64,000 nt of DNA from positions 2,790,001 to 2,854,000 of the forward strand of contig NZ_JACBZR010000001.1 of NCBI RefSeq assembly GCF_013408335.1, in the 5' to 3' direction. The notes under the pieces are model-generated. The model was not told the origin of the DNA. It saw nothing but the letters and a program-made list of their open reading frames with translations, and ran no database searches. The stretch comes from Nocardioides panzhihuensis (lineage in GTDB: Bacteria > Actinomycetota > Actinomycetes > Propionibacteriales > Nocardioidaceae). Position numbers and translations under genes: made by a program. Shown in pieces: positions 1 to 9,481 of the stretch (positions are counted from its first letter, which is position 1; every line of letters begins with the position of its first letter).

Positions 1-109
1 GCGTGGAAGGTAGAAGACGATGGGCGGTCTGCCCGAATCAGCACCGGCCGAACCACGTGACCCTAACGCGGCGTACGCACCCTTTGCGGGGATCTTCGAT
101 GAACGTCCG

Positions 110-122
110 GTAACGGAGTTAC
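110..122. promoter_or_regulatory. Inverted repeat GTAAC-GGA-GTTAC
   Basis: A perfect 5-bp inverted repeat with a 3-base spacer lies in the 154 bases beyond the 3' end of pgsA. It may be an operator for a gene that starts outside the window on the minus strand, but no gene can be supported in bases 1-154. The function is inference only. Confidence 0.3.
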
Positions 123-154
123 AACTACCCGAAACCGGAGATGTGCGCGATCGC

Positions 155-787
155 TCAGGAGCGGAGGGCTGCGCGCTGCTTCCACACGCCGTGGAAGAAC
201 TGGGCACCGGACCACATGGTCAGCGCGACCGCGACCGCGAGGCAGACCTGGAAGGCGTAGAAGACGATCTCCCAGACCAGGGCGTCACCGAAGGCGCCGC
301 CGTGCGCAGAGCCGTGCGGCAGCGGGAGCAGCAGGCCGCCGAGGGCAACGGCCTGCACGGTGGTCTTGATCTTGCCGAGCTCGTCGGCCGGGATCACGAT
401 CCTCTTCAGGACCGAGAGCCGCAGCAGGGTGACGCTCCACTCGCGCAGCAGCACGATGATGGTCACCCACCACCACACGTCGCCGACGATCGAGAGCCCG
501 ATGAGGGCCATGCCGGTGACCGCCTTGTCGGCGATCGGGTCGGCGATCTTGCCGAAGTCGGTGATCAGGTTGTGCTTGCGCGCCAGGTCGCCGTCGATCT
601 TGTCGGTAATCATCGCGAGCACGAAGATCACGAACGCCACCCAGCGCAGGGTCGGGTTGTCGCCGCCGTCGGCGAGCAGGGCCCACGCGAAGAACGGCAC
701 GGCGAGGATCCGCAGCGTGGTCAGCGCGTTGGGTACGTTCCAGTTGCTCGTCTTCACGGCAGCGTCATCGTTCGACTGGGCGTTCAC
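155..787 (-). CDS. pgsA: CDP-diacylglycerol--glycerol-3-phosphate 3-phosphatidyltransferase
   Basis: This integral membrane enzyme makes phosphatidylglycerophosphate from CDP-diacylglycerol and glycerol-3-phosphate, the committed step to phosphatidylglycerol and cardiolipin. The CDP-alcohol phosphatidyltransferase signature DG-x2-AR-x8-G-x3-D-x3-D is present as DGDLAR...FGKIADPIAD, with several hydrophobic segments around it. The length of 210 residues is normal. I choose the GTG start at 787 because GGAGG lies 7 bases upstream and the TGA of a 28-codon ORF overlaps it (GTGA); an upstream in-frame ATG at 808 would lie inside that repeated ORF. A neighbouring PGP-synthase-like paralogue function cannot be excluded, but rimO-pgsA adjacency is typical of Actinobacteria. 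Confidence 0.9.
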   Translation of the reverse strand: MNAQSNDDAAVKTSNWNVPNALTTLRILAVPFFAWALLADGGDNPTLRWVAFVIFVLAMITDKIDGDLARKHNLITDFGKIADPIADKAVTGMALIGLSIVGDVWWWVTIIVLLREWSVTLLRLSVLKRIVIPADELGKIKTTVQAVALGGLLLPLPHGSAHGGAFGDALVWEIVFYAFQVCLAVAVALTMWSGAQFFHGVWKQRAALRS

Positions 788-870
788 GCAGCCACCTCCG
801 TAGCGCAAGCGCCAGAATACGGACGCGGCTGCGTGATGACTTCATGGTTCGCTCGCTGACGCTCGTTCAC
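784..870 (-). CDS. 28-codon ORF in a dispersed repeat (copy A)
   Basis: A GTG-initiated ORF of 28 codons begins 10 bases after the rimO stop and ends with a TGA that overlaps the pgsA GTG start. Its product shares ERQRA, RPYSGAC and TEVAA blocks with a second 28-codon ORF at 23697-23783 (17 of 28 residues identical). The terminal GAGGTGGC codons also form the Shine-Dalgarno for pgsA. It could be a translated coupling or leader peptide, or simply a DNA repeat that happens to stay open. The shared core uses codons such as TAT, TCT and GCT that are uncommon here, which favours conservation at the DNA level. Confidence 0.4.
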   Translation of the reverse strand: MNERQRANHEVITQPRPYSGACATEVAA

Positions 871-880
871 GGGCTGCACC

Positions 881-2338
881 TTAACCGTTCACCGAAGCGA
901 CCAGGTCGACGCCTTCGGAGGCGATGACGGTCGCGGGCACGAGATCGCCCGGGCGTACGCGCTCGACGTCGCCCTGAAGGGACGTCATGCCGTCGACCTC
1001 GGGGCCCTGATGGAGGGCCCGGCCGAGGGTCTCGCCATCGGCGACCTCCTCGACGAGCACGACGACCTGCTCCCCGATCCGCTCCTCGGCACGCTGGGCG
1101 GTGAGCTCCTCGACGAGCTCGTTGACGTGCTCGACGCGGGCCCGGATCTCGTCCTCGTCCAGCTTGATCGAGTCGTCGAAGCCCGCGGCCTCGGTGCCGT
1201 CCTCGTCGGAGTAGCCGAAGACGCCGGTGACGTCCATGCGCGCGGCGACCAGGAAGTCGGTGAGGATCTCGAGGTCCTCCTCGGTCTCGCCGGGGAAGCC
1301 GACGATGACGTTGGACCGCACCCCGGCATCCGGGGCGTAGCCGCGGATCTGCTCGAGCAGCCCCAGGAAGCTCTCCGGGTCGCCGAACCGCTTCATCCGG
1401 CGCAGGACCGCGTTGGAGGCGTGCTGGAAGCTCAGGTCGAAGTAGGGCGCCACGCCCGGCGTGGTGGCGATGACCTTCAGGAGGTCGGGCCGGGTCTCGG
1501 CGGGCTGCAGGTAGGAGACACGGACGCGCTCGATGCCGTCGATGGCCCCGAGCTCCGGCAGGAGCGTCTCGAGCAGCCGGAGGTCGCCGAGGTCCTTGCC
1601 GTAGGAGGTGGAGTTCTCCGAGACCAGGAAGAGCTCCTTGACGCCCTGCTGGGCCAGCCACTGGCCCTCGTGGAGCACGTCGGAGGGACGCCGCGAGACG
1701 AACGAGCCGCGGAACTGCGGGATCGCGCAGAAGGTGCAGCGCCGGTCGCAGCCGCTGGCCAGCTTCAGCGGCGCCCAGGGGGCGTCGTCGAGCCGCGTAC
1801 GTCCGGCGAAGCCGGGCACCTGGTCCACGGCCGCCATGCCGGGGACCGAGATCGCGGAGGCGTCGCGCTCCACCGGCGAGATCGGCAGCAGCAGCCGACG
1901 GTCCTGAGGCGTGTGCGGGTGGTGGGCCTCGCCGCTCAGGATCGAGCGCAGCTTGGCGGCGATGTCGGGGTAGTCGTCGAACCCGAGCACCGCGTCGGCC
2001 TCGGGAAGCTCGGCGGCCAGGTCCTTGCCGTAGCGCTCGGCCATGCAGCCGACCGCGACGACGGCCTGCGCCTTGCCCGTCTCCTTGAGGTCGGCGGCCT
2101 CGAGCAGCGTGTCGACCGAGTCCTTCTTCGCCTGCTCGACGAAGCCGCAGGTGTTGACCACCACGGTGTCGGCCTGGTCCGGGTCAGCGACCAGCCGGAA
2201 GCCACCGGCCGTCAGCCGGCCGGCGAGCTCCTCGGAGTCCACCTCGTTGCGGGTGCACCCGAGGGTGATCATCGCGACCGAGACCAGCGGCTGGTCGGTC
2301 GGCGTGGTCTCGGCGGAGGGTTCGGTGACAGTGCTCAT
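881..2338 (-). CDS. rimO: Ribosomal protein S12 methylthiotransferase
   Basis: RimO is a radical SAM methylthiotransferase that modifies an aspartate of ribosomal protein S12. The N-terminal UPF0004 domain begins with [17 protein letters not shown]. The central radical SAM domain holds the cluster motif C-x3-C-x2-C in [13 protein letters not shown], near residue 200. The C-terminus is a TRAM-like RNA-binding segment. The length is 485 residues from the ATG at 2338; an in-frame ATG at 2404 would add a poorly composed N-terminus. It lies upstream of pgsA on the same strand, separated only by the 28-codon repeat ORF, so the three are probably cotranscribed. Confidence 0.93.
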   Translation of the reverse strand: MSTVTEPSAETTPTDQPLVSVAMITLGCTRNEVDSEELAGRLTAGGFRLVADPDQADTVVVNTCGFVEQAKKDSVDTLLEAADLKETGKAQAVVAVGCMAERYGKDLAAELPEADAVLGFDDYPDIAAKLRSILSGEAHHPHTPQDRRLLLPISPVERDASAISVPGMAAVDQVPGFAGRTRLDDAPWAPLKLASGCDRRCTFCAIPQFRGSFVSRRPSDVLHEGQWLAQQGVKELFLVSENSTSYGKDLGDLRLLETLLPELGAIDGIERVRVSYLQPAETRPDLLKVIATTPGVAPYFDLSFQHASNAVLRRMKRFGDPESFLGLLEQIRGYAPDAGVRSNVIVGFPGETEEDLEILTDFLVAARMDVTGVFGYSDEDGTEAAGFDDSIKLDEDEIRARVEHVNELVEELTAQRAEERIGEQVVVLVEEVADGETLGRALHQGPEVDGMTSLQGDVERVRPGDLVPATVIASEGVDLVASVNG

Positions 2339-2400
2339 CACCGTGAAGTATGACGCGCGCACACCCCGGAGGCCGAACCCTCGCGCCGGACCGACGTCGA

Positions 2401-2823
2401 TCACTCGGGTACGGACCCCGGCTTCACCGCGAGGACCGGGCAGGACGCACCGAGCAGGATCCGCTGGGCGACACTGCCCATCAGCAGCTTGCCGACCGGC
2501 GTACGCCGCCGCAGACCGACCACGACGAGCCGGGCATCGAGCTGCTCGGCGGCATCGAGGACCGCGCCGGCGACGTCCGGGTCGATCGACTGCCTGACCT
2601 CGTGCGGCCGGCCGGACTCGGCGAGCCGGCGCTCGAGCTCACCGAGCTGGTCGTCGAGGGCGTAGCGATCGTCGACCAGCGCATCGCCCCGGGAGGCGTT
2701 GACGACCACCACGCCGCGGTCGCTGCGCTCGGCGTCGGCGAGCGCCCAGTCCAGCGCCACCGAACCGTAGACGTCGGGCGCCCACGCCACGACCACCCAG
2801 CCACCTGCGGGATTCTCACTCAT
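2401..2823 (-). CDS. Universal stress protein (UspA family)
   Basis: This is a 140-residue cytoplasmic protein with a single Usp domain. The nucleotide-binding pattern G-x2-G/x-x9-G-S is seen as [26 protein letters not shown] followed by the terminal strand CPVLAV, split here across residues about 100-133. Its ATG overlaps the tctA stop by 4 bases (ATGA), so it is the last gene of the tctC-tctB-tctA-usp operon. UspA proteins bind ATP and act in stress or transporter regulation. Coupling to a tripartite transporter suggests a role linked to substrate or energy state, which is inference. Confidence 0.85.
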   Translation of the reverse strand: MSENPAGGWVVVAWAPDVYGSVALDWALADAERSDRGVVVVNASRGDALVDDRYALDDQLGELERRLAESGRPHEVRQSIDPDVAGAVLDAAEQLDARLVVVGLRRRTPVGKLLMGSVAQRILLGASCPVLAVKPGSVPE

Positions 2824-4346
2824 GAGTTCGCCAGCTCCTTCTCGTCTTCGGGGGTGGCCGACTCCTCGGCCCCTGCCCGGGCCCGGGCGATGAGCGGCCG
2901 GGCCAGGATGAACAGTGCGATCAGAACGTAGATGACCACCGCGAGCGGCTCGCTCAGCAGCGCCGCGTAGTCACCGCCCGAGATGGTCAGCGCCTCGCGC
3001 AGCTTGGTCTCCATCAGCGGGCCCAGGATGACGCCCAGGATCAGCGGGAGCACCGGCAGCCCGAAGCGGCGCATCATCAGCCCGAGCAGACCGAAGACGA
3101 GCAGCAGGGCGATGTCGAACGGGTCCAGGTTGGTGGCGTACGCCCCGAGGCAGGCGAAGAACAGGATGCCCGCGTAGAGCTGGGGTCGCGGGATCCGCAG
3201 CAGGCGCGCCCACAGCGGTGCCAGCGGCAGGTTGAGCACCAGCAGCAGCGTGTTGCCGATCAGCAGGCTTGCCAGCAGGGTCCACACCAGGTCGGCGTGG
3301 TCCGTCATCAGCTGCGGGCCGGGCGTGATCCCGTAGCCCTGCAGCGCCGAGAGCATCACCGCCGCCGTGGCCGTCACCGGCAGGCCGAGGGCGAGCATCG
3401 GCACGAACATCCCGGCTGCCGAGGCGTTGTTGGCCGCCTCGGGCCCGGCCACGCCCTCGATCGCGCCGCGACCGAAGTCGCCTCGCTTGGAGAGCTTCCG
3501 CTCGGTCAGGTAGGAGAGGAAGGTCGGGATCTCGGCGCCACCGGCCGGCAGCGCGCCGAACGGGAAGCCGAACGCGGTGCCGCGCAGCCACGGCTTCCAG
3601 GAGCGTCCCCAGTCGTCGCGGGAGAGCCAGGGACGGCCGACCGGGATCACGTGCGCCGGCTTCCGGCGCAGGTGGGCGGCCACCCACAGAGCCTCGCCGA
3701 GCGCGAAGATGCCGACCGCGACGACCACGATGTCGAGCCGGTCGACGAGCTGGGTGACACCGAAGGTCAGCCGGGGCTGGCCGGTGTTGAGGTCGAGACC
3801 GACCAGGCCGATGGTCAGGCCGAGGAACAGCGCGGCGAACCCGCGCAGGGCCGAGGCGCCGAGCACCGTCGTGGTCATGACCAGCGCCAGGACCATCAGT
3901 GCGAAGTACGACGGTGCGCCCAGGTCGACGGCCACGTCGGCCAGCGCCGGGGAGAAGAAGGCCACCAGGATGGTGCCGATGGTGCCGGCGACGAACGAGC
4001 CGACCGCGGCGGTGGCCAGCGCCTGCGCGCCACGCCCCGCTCTGGCCATCCGGTTGCCCTCCAGCGCCGTCATGACCGACGCGGACTCCCCCGGTGTGTT
4101 CAGCAGGATCGAGGTCGTGGAGCCGCCGTACATGCCTCCGTAGTAGAGGCCGGCGAACATGATGAACGCGCTGGTCGGCTCCAGCCGGTACGTCACGGGA
4201 AGCAGCAGAGCGATGGCCATCGCCGGCCCGATGCCGGGCAGCACGCCGACGAAGGTGCCCAGCAGCACGCCGACGGCGGCGTAGAGCAGGTTCATCGGGG
4301 TCAGGGCGGACTCGAGCCCACCCATGAGCAGTTGGAAGTTCTCCAT
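2820..4346 (-). CDS. tctA: Tripartite tricarboxylate transporter, large membrane subunit TctA
   Basis: TctA is the large permease subunit of a tripartite tricarboxylate transporter, which imports citrate-like carboxylates with a periplasmic-type binding protein. The 508 residues are almost wholly hydrophobic with about 12 predicted membrane segments. The conserved family features [17 protein letters not shown] near the N-terminus, [18 protein letters not shown] around residues 70-87 and the later [13 protein letters not shown] motif are all visible. It lies 10 bases after tctB and overlaps usp by 4 bases. The exact substrate cannot be read from sequence. Confidence 0.93.
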   Translation of the reverse strand: MENFQLLMGGLESALTPMNLLYAAVGVLLGTFVGVLPGIGPAMAIALLLPVTYRLEPTSAFIMFAGLYYGGMYGGSTTSILLNTPGESASVMTALEGNRMARAGRGAQALATAAVGSFVAGTIGTILVAFFSPALADVAVDLGAPSYFALMVLALVMTTTVLGASALRGFAALFLGLTIGLVGLDLNTGQPRLTFGVTQLVDRLDIVVVAVGIFALGEALWVAAHLRRKPAHVIPVGRPWLSRDDWGRSWKPWLRGTAFGFPFGALPAGGAEIPTFLSYLTERKLSKRGDFGRGAIEGVAGPEAANNASAAGMFVPMLALGLPVTATAAVMLSALQGYGITPGPQLMTDHADLVWTLLASLLIGNTLLLVLNLPLAPLWARLLRIPRPQLYAGILFFACLGAYATNLDPFDIALLLVFGLLGLMMRRFGLPVLPLILGVILGPLMETKLREALTISGGDYAALLSEPLAVVIYVLIALFILARPLIARARAGAEESATPEDEKELANS

Positions 4347-4356
4347 CAGTCAGTCC

Positions 4357-4899
4357 TCACAGGATCCCGTCGAGTACGCCAGGGGTGAGCGGGATGCCCA
4401 GACCGACGTAGAAGGCGTACCAGCTGGCGATCGCCAGGACGAGCCCGACGAGCACGTCGCGAACGAGCGTGCGGCTGCCGAGGGACCAGGCGGCGCCGGC
4501 GAACAGCACCGCGCCCGAGATCGCCCAGCCGAGCAGGTTCACGGTCGCGACCGTGAACAGCAGGACGGCGACCAGCTTGAGGACGGTCAGCCAGTCGGCG
4601 GACGAGCTCAGGTCGACGTCCTCGCCGTCCTCCGGCTCCGGCTGGGAGCCGCGGGCGGTGGCGACCGTCAGCAGGGCACCGACCAGGACGAGGCCGGAGC
4701 CGATGACGTACGGGAAGACACGAGGGCCGACCGGGTCGGCGAAGCCGACCTCGAGACCGGCGGCGTCGATGATCGTGTAGATCCCGATGACGACCAGGAG
4801 CACGGCCAGGCCGTACTGGCCCAGGTCGACCCGGCGCTGCGGGCTCTCCTCGGCCGGCTGCCCCTCTGGGTGGGCGGGTTGGGTGTCGTGGACGCTCAC
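4357..4899 (-). CDS. tctB: Tripartite tricarboxylate transporter, small membrane subunit TctB
   Basis: TctB is the small membrane subunit of the transporter, here 180 residues with four predicted membrane segments (for example YGLAVLLVVIGIYTII and LKLVAVLLFTVATVNLLG) and a cytoplasmic acidic loop between the second and third. The start chosen is GTG at 4899, which overlaps the tctC stop (GTGA); a longer upstream reading would run into tctC. Gene order C-B-A is the usual one for this transporter family. Confidence 0.88.
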   Translation of the reverse strand: MSVHDTQPAHPEGQPAEESPQRRVDLGQYGLAVLLVVIGIYTIIDAAGLEVGFADPVGPRVFPYVIGSGLVLVGALLTVATARGSQPEPEDGEDVDLSSSADWLTVLKLVAVLLFTVATVNLLGWAISGAVLFAGAAWSLGSRTLVRDVLVGLVLAIASWYAFYVGLGIPLTPGVLDGIL

Positions 4900-5945
4900 A
4901 GCAGATCCAGCTCCTTCAGGGTCGAGGCGACGCGCTGGTCCTGCTCGACCAGCAGGTCGTCGAAGTCGTCGCCGGTGACGAAGGCGTCGGTCCAGCCGTT
5001 GTCCTTCAGCGCCTGCTGCCACTGCTTCGAGTCGTGCATGCGGGTGAGCAGGGTGATCAGCTCCCGGCGGCGCTTGTCGCTGATCCCCGGCGGGGCGAGC
5101 ACACCACGCCAGTTGAGGAAGACCAGGTCGATGCCGCTCTCGGTCAGCGTGGGCGCGTCCGCGAAGACGCCGGTGGCGCGCTCGTCGCCGGAGGTGGCCA
5201 GGACCCGAAGCTCACCGGCCTCCACCTGGCCCTCGAACTCGGCGAGTCCGGAGAAGCCGACCTCGATCTTGTGGCCGAGGAGCGCGCTGGTGAGCGGGCC
5301 ACCGCCGTCGTAGGTGACGTACTTGACCTTCTTCGGCTCGATGCCGGCCGCCTCGGCCAGCTGCATCGGGAAGAGGTGGTCGGGACCACCCGGCGACGAG
5401 CCGCCGCCGACGACGACGGACTCGGGGTCCGCACGCCAGGCCTCGACGAGATCGTCGATGGTCTTGAACGGCGAGTCCGCCGGGACCAGCACGCCCTCCT
5501 GCTCCTCGATGAGCTGGGCGATGGGGGTGGCGTCCTGAGGGCGGGCGTCCACGCCGAAGGAGTAGGTGGAGCCGACCACGCCCAGACCGATCGTCATGAG
5601 CAGGTTGCCGTTGCCCTCCTCGCTCATCAGGCGGGACATCGCGACGGAGCCGCCGGCGCCGAGGATGTTGGTGACCTGGATGTCCCCGCCGGACAGGTTC
5701 TCCCGGTCGAGCACACCCACGGCCGCCCGGCCGGTCTGGTCATAGCCGCCGCCCGGGCTGTTCGGGATCCACATGTCGAGGTCTCGCGACTCCTCGCCGC
5801 GGGTCACGCCGCAGGCCGACGCGGCGGCCAGCAGACAGGTGACGAGCACGACGGCGAGGGCACGGGTGCGGCGTATGCTCGCTGCCCGGCGCCACTGCGT
5901 AGGCAGCGGCAACCGGGGCGGGGACGGCGATGTCGGCGTCGACAA
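4896..5945 (-). CDS. tctC: Tripartite tricarboxylate transporter substrate-binding lipoprotein TctC
   Basis: This is the extracytoplasmic solute receptor (Bug/TctC family, 349 residues). The N-terminus carries basic residues, a hydrophobic stretch and a lipobox ending in AAASAC, so it should be lipid-anchored at about Cys45. Family motifs PGGGYDQTGRA, NILGAGGSVA and the GSSPGGPDHL loop that contacts carboxylates are present. The start is TTG at 5945, supported by GGAGG 7 bases upstream. It heads the tctC-tctB-tctA-usp operon and is divergent from a CitA-like sensor, so it is probably induced by the ligand of that sensor. Confidence 0.9.
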   Translation of the reverse strand: MSTPTSPSPPRLPLPTQWRRAASIRRTRALAVVLVTCLLAAASACGVTRGEESRDLDMWIPNSPGGGYDQTGRAAVGVLDRENLSGGDIQVTNILGAGGSVAMSRLMSEEGNGNLLMTIGLGVVGSTYSFGVDARPQDATPIAQLIEEQEGVLVPADSPFKTIDDLVEAWRADPESVVVGGGSSPGGPDHLFPMQLAEAAGIEPKKVKYVTYDGGGPLTSALLGHKIEVGFSGLAEFEGQVEAGELRVLATSGDERATGVFADAPTLTESGIDLVFLNWRGVLAPPGISDKRRRELITLLTRMHDSKQWQQALKDNGWTDAFVTGDDFDDLLVEQDQRVASTLKELDLL

Positions 5946-6000
5946 CGGCTGGCCTCCAGACTCAGGGGATGAAACGGTCAGTGGCGATGGTCACAGTCAT

Positions 6001-6018
6001 CGGTGACCGCCGTCACCG
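6001..6018. promoter_or_regulatory. Palindromic operator CGGTGAC-N4-GTCACCG
   Basis: A perfect 7-bp inverted repeat with a 4-base spacer (CGCC) sits in the 100-bp gap between divergent tctC and the sensor kinase gene. A single site in a divergent gap beside a CitB-like response regulator is a natural binding site for that regulator. Binding itself is inferred. Confidence 0.5.
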
Positions 6019-6045
6019 TTGGGCAACCAAAGGAGGTTGTGGAAC

Positions 6046-7707
6046 TTGTGGTCACGAGGCGCACGCCGCCATCTGTCGCTGGCCGGCCAGGTGCTGGTGC
6101 TGCAGCTGACGGTGCTCCTGCTCGTCGTCGTGGCGACCAGCATCGTCTCGCTGCGGCAGAGCGACGCCGACTTCCGAGACTCCCGTGAGGACCGGCTGCG
6201 CGCGGCGGCGGAGAGCCTGGCCGGGATCGCGGCCGTGCAGGACGGGCTGACCAGCACACCCGACCGGCAGGCGCTGGCCTTCTACCTGCAGACGCGCGCA
6301 GCGGACGCGGGCGCCGACACCGCCTACCTCACCGACCTCGACGGCAAGGTCCTCGTCGCGACCGACCCCACCCGGGTCGGTGAGACGCTCGACCTCGGCG
6401 GGCGCGAGACGAGCCGGGCCTGGTCCGGCGACATCGACGACGCCGGGAGCCGCGCGATCGCCGCCCAGGTCCCGGTCTACGGCGGTGGCTCGACCGGTGC
6501 GGACGCCGAGGCACCGCGGCCGGTCGGCGTGGTCGTGGTGACCGAGGACTACCCGCCCCTGACCGAGCGGCTCGCCCGGACCTGGGCAGACGCCCTGACC
6601 GTGCTGCTGGCCGGTCTCGCGCTCGGCGTGCTGGGCTCGTGGCTGCTCGCCCGGCTGATCAAGCGGCGTACGCGGGGGCTGGAGCCGCGCGACATCGCCG
6701 CCCTGGCCGACCATCGCGAGGGCCTGCTGCGCTCGATCCGCGAGGGTGTGCTGGCCGTAGGGGCCGACGGCCGGGTCAGCCTGATGAGCGATAGTGCCCG
6801 AGACCTGCTCGGGCTGACCTCGGACCCGACCGGCCGCCGCCTCGACGAGCTCGACCTGCCCGCCGAGACCCTCGCCCTGCTCAGCGGGGCCGAGGAGGTG
6901 CACGACGCACCGCTGGTCGCCGGCGAGCGGGTGCTGGTGCTCAACCGCAACCGGGTCCACCACGACGGCCGCCCCGCCGGCACCGTCACCACCCTGCGCG
7001 ACCGGACCGAGCTGGTGGCGCTGCAGAGCGAGCTCAACGCGCGCGAGAGCGTCACTGAGACGCTGCGGGCGCAGACCCACGAGTTCAGCAACCAGCTGCA
7101 CACCATCACCGGGCTGCTGGAGCTGGAGGAGTACGCCGAGGTGGGCCGTTTCGTCACCGGCCTGACCGCCCGCCGGGCAGCGCTGAGCGACCACATCACC
7201 TCCCGGATCGACGACCCCGCGGTGGCCGCCCTGCTCATCGCCAAGGCCAGCCTCGCCGCCGAGCGGCGGGTGAGTATCGAGCTGGAGACGTCGAGCGCGC
7301 TGCCGCGGCTCACCCCCGACGGGTCCGCCGATGTGGTGACCGTCCTCGGCAACCTGGTCGACAACGCCGTCGACGCGGCGGCCATGGTGGGGCCCCTGGA
7401 CGGCCGGGTCGGCGTACGCCTGACCGCCGAGGGCGAGACCGTGACCGTCCGGGTCTCCGACACCGGCGGCGGGGTGCCGGCCGAGCGGCTGCCCGAGATC
7501 TTCCGGCGAGGCTTCAGCACGAAGCCACGCGACGCCAGCGGCCGCGGGGTGGGGCTCGCGCTGGTGCAGCTGGTGTGCCGCACGCGCGGCGGCGAGGTCG
7601 AGGTGGAGAATAGCGGGTCGGCGCAGCGTCCCGGAGCCGTCTTCATCGCGACCCTGCCGGGCGCCGTCCCGCTCGCACCACCCACCACCGCCCTGGAGGA
7701 GACCTGA
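6046..7707 (+). CDS. CitA/DcuS-type sensor histidine kinase
   Basis: This membrane sensor kinase (553 residues) senses an extracellular carboxylate and phosphorylates the partner regulator. Order: membrane segment about residues 10-35, extracytoplasmic PAS/CitA-like sensor with DTAYLTDLDGKVLVATDP, second membrane segment around 185-205 (LLAGLALGVLGSWLLARL), cytoplasmic PAS region, dimerisation box HEFSNQLHTI with phospho-acceptor His345, then an ATPase domain with DNAVDAA and DTGGGVP. The start is TTG at 6046 with AGGAGG 9 bases upstream; earlier in-frame TTG codons lie in or before that site. Its neighbour tctCBA strongly suggests control of tricarboxylate uptake. Confidence 0.88.
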   Translation: MWSRGARRHLSLAGQVLVLQLTVLLLVVVATSIVSLRQSDADFRDSREDRLRAAAESLAGIAAVQDGLTSTPDRQALAFYLQTRAADAGADTAYLTDLDGKVLVATDPTRVGETLDLGGRETSRAWSGDIDDAGSRAIAAQVPVYGGGSTGADAEAPRPVGVVVVTEDYPPLTERLARTWADALTVLLAGLALGVLGSWLLARLIKRRTRGLEPRDIAALADHREGLLRSIREGVLAVGADGRVSLMSDSARDLLGLTSDPTGRRLDELDLPAETLALLSGAEEVHDAPLVAGERVLVLNRNRVHHDGRPAGTVTTLRDRTELVALQSELNARESVTETLRAQTHEFSNQLHTITGLLELEEYAEVGRFVTGLTARRAALSDHITSRIDDPAVAALLIAKASLAAERRVSIELETSSALPRLTPDGSADVVTVLGNLVDNAVDAAAMVGPLDGRVGVRLTAEGETVTVRVSDTGGGVPAERLPEIFRRGFSTKPRDASGRGVGLALVQLVCRTRGGEVEVENSGSAQRPGAVFIATLPGAVPLAPPTTALEET

Positions 7708-8432
7708 TGCCGTCCACACCTGAGCTCACCGTGCTCGTGGTCGAGGACGACTTCATGGTGGCCTCGATCCACACCCGTTTCGTCGAGCGCGTGGAGGGGT
7801 TCCGGGTCGTCGGCGTGGCCGCCACCGGCTCCCAGGCGCTGGCGGAGACCGCCCGCCTCTCCCCCGACGTGCTGCTGCTCGACGTGCACCTCCCCGACTT
7901 CAGCGGCATCGAGCTGCTACGCCGGCTGCGCGGACGCGGAGACGACGCCGACGTCATCGTCATCACCGCCGCCCGCGAGGCGGACACGGTGCGGGCGGCC
8001 GCTGCCGGCGGAGCAGCGCACTACGTGGTGAAGCCGTTCCCCTTCGAGGACCTGGCCGCCCGGCTCGACGACGTACGCCGCTCCCGCGAGGCGCTCGCCC
8101 GGATCGGGCAGCGCGCCGAGAGGACCGACAGGACCGAGCACCGTGACGAGGTCCAAGCCGGCATCGACGAGGTCTTCAACCACCAGGGCGCACGGGAGAC
8201 TCGGGAACGGCTGCCGAAGGGGCTCAGCGCCGAGACCGCCCAGGCCGTCCTGGCCGCGCTGCAGGCCGCCGGCGAGCTCAGCGCCACCGAGTGCGCCGAC
8301 GCGATCGGCGTCTCTCGGGTGAGCGCCCGCCGCTACCTCGAGCACTTCGCGAGCACGGGCCGGATCGGCGTACGGCTCAACTACGGCACCGCCGGGCGGC
8401 CAGAGCGCCGCTACCGCACGGGTGACGCGTGA
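7707..8432 (+). CDS. CitB/DcuR-type response regulator
   Basis: This 241-residue regulator has an N-terminal receiver domain with the acidic pocket VVEDD and phospho-acceptor Asp59 in VLLLDVHLPD, and a Lys in VVKPFPFEDL. The C-terminal winged-helix region (LSATECADAIGVSRVSARRYLEHF) matches the CitB/DcuR branch of response regulators. Its ATG overlaps the kinase stop by one base (TGATG), so the pair is cotranscribed and translationally coupled. The likely targets are the divergent tctCBA-usp operon and its own promoter. Confidence 0.9.
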   Translation: MPSTPELTVLVVEDDFMVASIHTRFVERVEGFRVVGVAATGSQALAETARLSPDVLLLDVHLPDFSGIELLRRLRGRGDDADVIVITAAREADTVRAAAAGGAAHYVVKPFPFEDLAARLDDVRRSREALARIGQRAERTDRTEHRDEVQAGIDEVFNHQGARETRERLPKGLSAETAQAVLAALQAAGELSATECADAIGVSRVSARRYLEHFASTGRIGVRLNYGTAGRPERRYRTGDA

Positions 8433-8445
8433 GGCTCCTGCCTCA
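8430..8445. terminator. Short shared hairpin between convergent genes
   Basis: TGAGGC-TCCT-GCCTCA forms a 6-bp stem across the 10-bp gap between the response regulator and the convergent lacI-type gene. It has no T-run and is weak, so a terminator role is tentative. Confidence 0.3.
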
Positions 8446-9459
8446 GGCGGACTCGCGGATCACCAGCCTCGTCGGGAGCACGACCGAGGCCTCGACCTCC
8501 TCCCCCGCCACCAGGCGGAGGATCTGTTCGGCGAGTCGGGTGCCGATCTCGTGGATCGGCTGGTGCACCGTCGTCAGCGGCGGGTCGGTGAACCGGGCCG
8601 CCTCGACGTCGTCGAACCCGATCACCGCCACGTCGTCGGGCACTCGGCGGCCGAGCCTGCGCAGCGTACGCAGGGCGCCGTCGGCCATCAGGTCGGAGGC
8701 CGCGAAGACGGCGTCGATGCCGGGATCGCGCTCCAGCAGCCGTTCCATCGCGTCGATGCCGGACTGGCGCATGAAGTCGCCCTCCTCGACCAGCGACACC
8801 GCACCCGGCAACGCTTGGAGACCGGTGAGGTAGCCTGCCAAGCGCTCGCGCCCGGCGACCATGTCCCGCGGCCCGGCGATGGTCGCGATCCGGCGCCGGC
8901 CGAGACCGACGAGGTGCTTCATCGCCGCCTCCACACCGCTGGCGTGCTCGACGTCGATGTACGGCACGGTGGCCTCGCCCAGCGGCCGCCCGCTGGTGAC
9001 GACCGGGACGCCCGCTGCCCGCAGTTCGTCGGGCAGGGTGTCGGCCCCGTGCATCGATGCCAGCACGACACCGTCGACGGTTCGCCCGTGCACGTAGCGC
9101 AGGATCCGGTCGTGGCTCGACTGCGTCGAAGCGAGCAGCAGCACCAGCTGCTTGTCCGCATTCTCCAGCGCCTCCCCGACACCCCGGATCACGCCAGGGA
9201 AGAAGGCGTCGTCGGAGAAGACCCGGGTTGCGGACTCCGGCAGGATCAGGGCGATGGAGTCCGTACGCTGCGTCACCAGGCTCCGCGCCGCCGGGTTCGG
9301 CACGTAGCCGAGGTCGGCGATGGCCCGGCGGATGCTCTCGGCGACGTCTGGGCGCACGGTCGTGGAGCCGTTGACGACGCGCGAGACCGTCGCTCGCGAG
9401 GCCCCGGCCGCCCGCGCCACCGTCTCCAGCGTCGGTCGGCCGGCCGGGGTCTCGTTCAT
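8443..9459 (-). CDS. LacI-family transcriptional regulator
   Basis: This 338-residue protein has the LacI helix-turn-helix at residues about 9-31 (PTLETVARAAGASRATVSRV) with hinge-helix PNPAARSL, followed by a periplasmic-binding-protein-like sugar-sensing core ending in IGFDDVEAARFTDPPLTTV. It lies directly downstream of the secreted GH16 glycanase gene on the same strand, so it is the probable local regulator of glucan or galactan use. A LacI-type palindrome at 10898-10909 lies upstream of the glycanase. The gene seems to have its own leaderless promoter (TAGGTT at 9466-9471, 6 bases before ATG). Confidence 0.92.
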   Translation of the reverse strand: MNETPAGRPTLETVARAAGASRATVSRVVNGSTTVRPDVAESIRRAIADLGYVPNPAARSLVTQRTDSIALILPESATRVFSDDAFFPGVIRGVGEALENADKQLVLLLASTQSSHDRILRYVHGRTVDGVVLASMHGADTLPDELRAAGVPVVTSGRPLGEATVPYIDVEHASGVEAAMKHLVGLGRRRIATIAGPRDMVAGRERLAGYLTGLQALPGAVSLVEEGDFMRQSGIDAMERLLERDPGIDAVFAASDLMADGALRTLRRLGRRVPDDVAVIGFDDVEAARFTDPPLTTVHQPIHEIGTRLAEQILRLVAGEEVEASVVLPTRLVIRESA

Positions 9460-9465
9460 GAGTGG

Positions 9466-9471
9466 AACCTA
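9466..9471 (-). promoter_or_regulatory. -10 element of the lacI-type gene (leaderless)
   Basis: On the minus strand TAGGTT ends 6 bases before the ATG at 9459, placing transcription start at or next to the start codon. No Shine-Dalgarno sequence is seen. Confidence 0.45.
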
Positions 9472-9481
9472 TCGCCCCCGC

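Noticed and set aside
6052..7719. Minus-strand open frame opposite the sensor kinase
   Set aside because: Antisense shadow; the plus-strand kinase carries phospho-acceptor and ATPase motifs.
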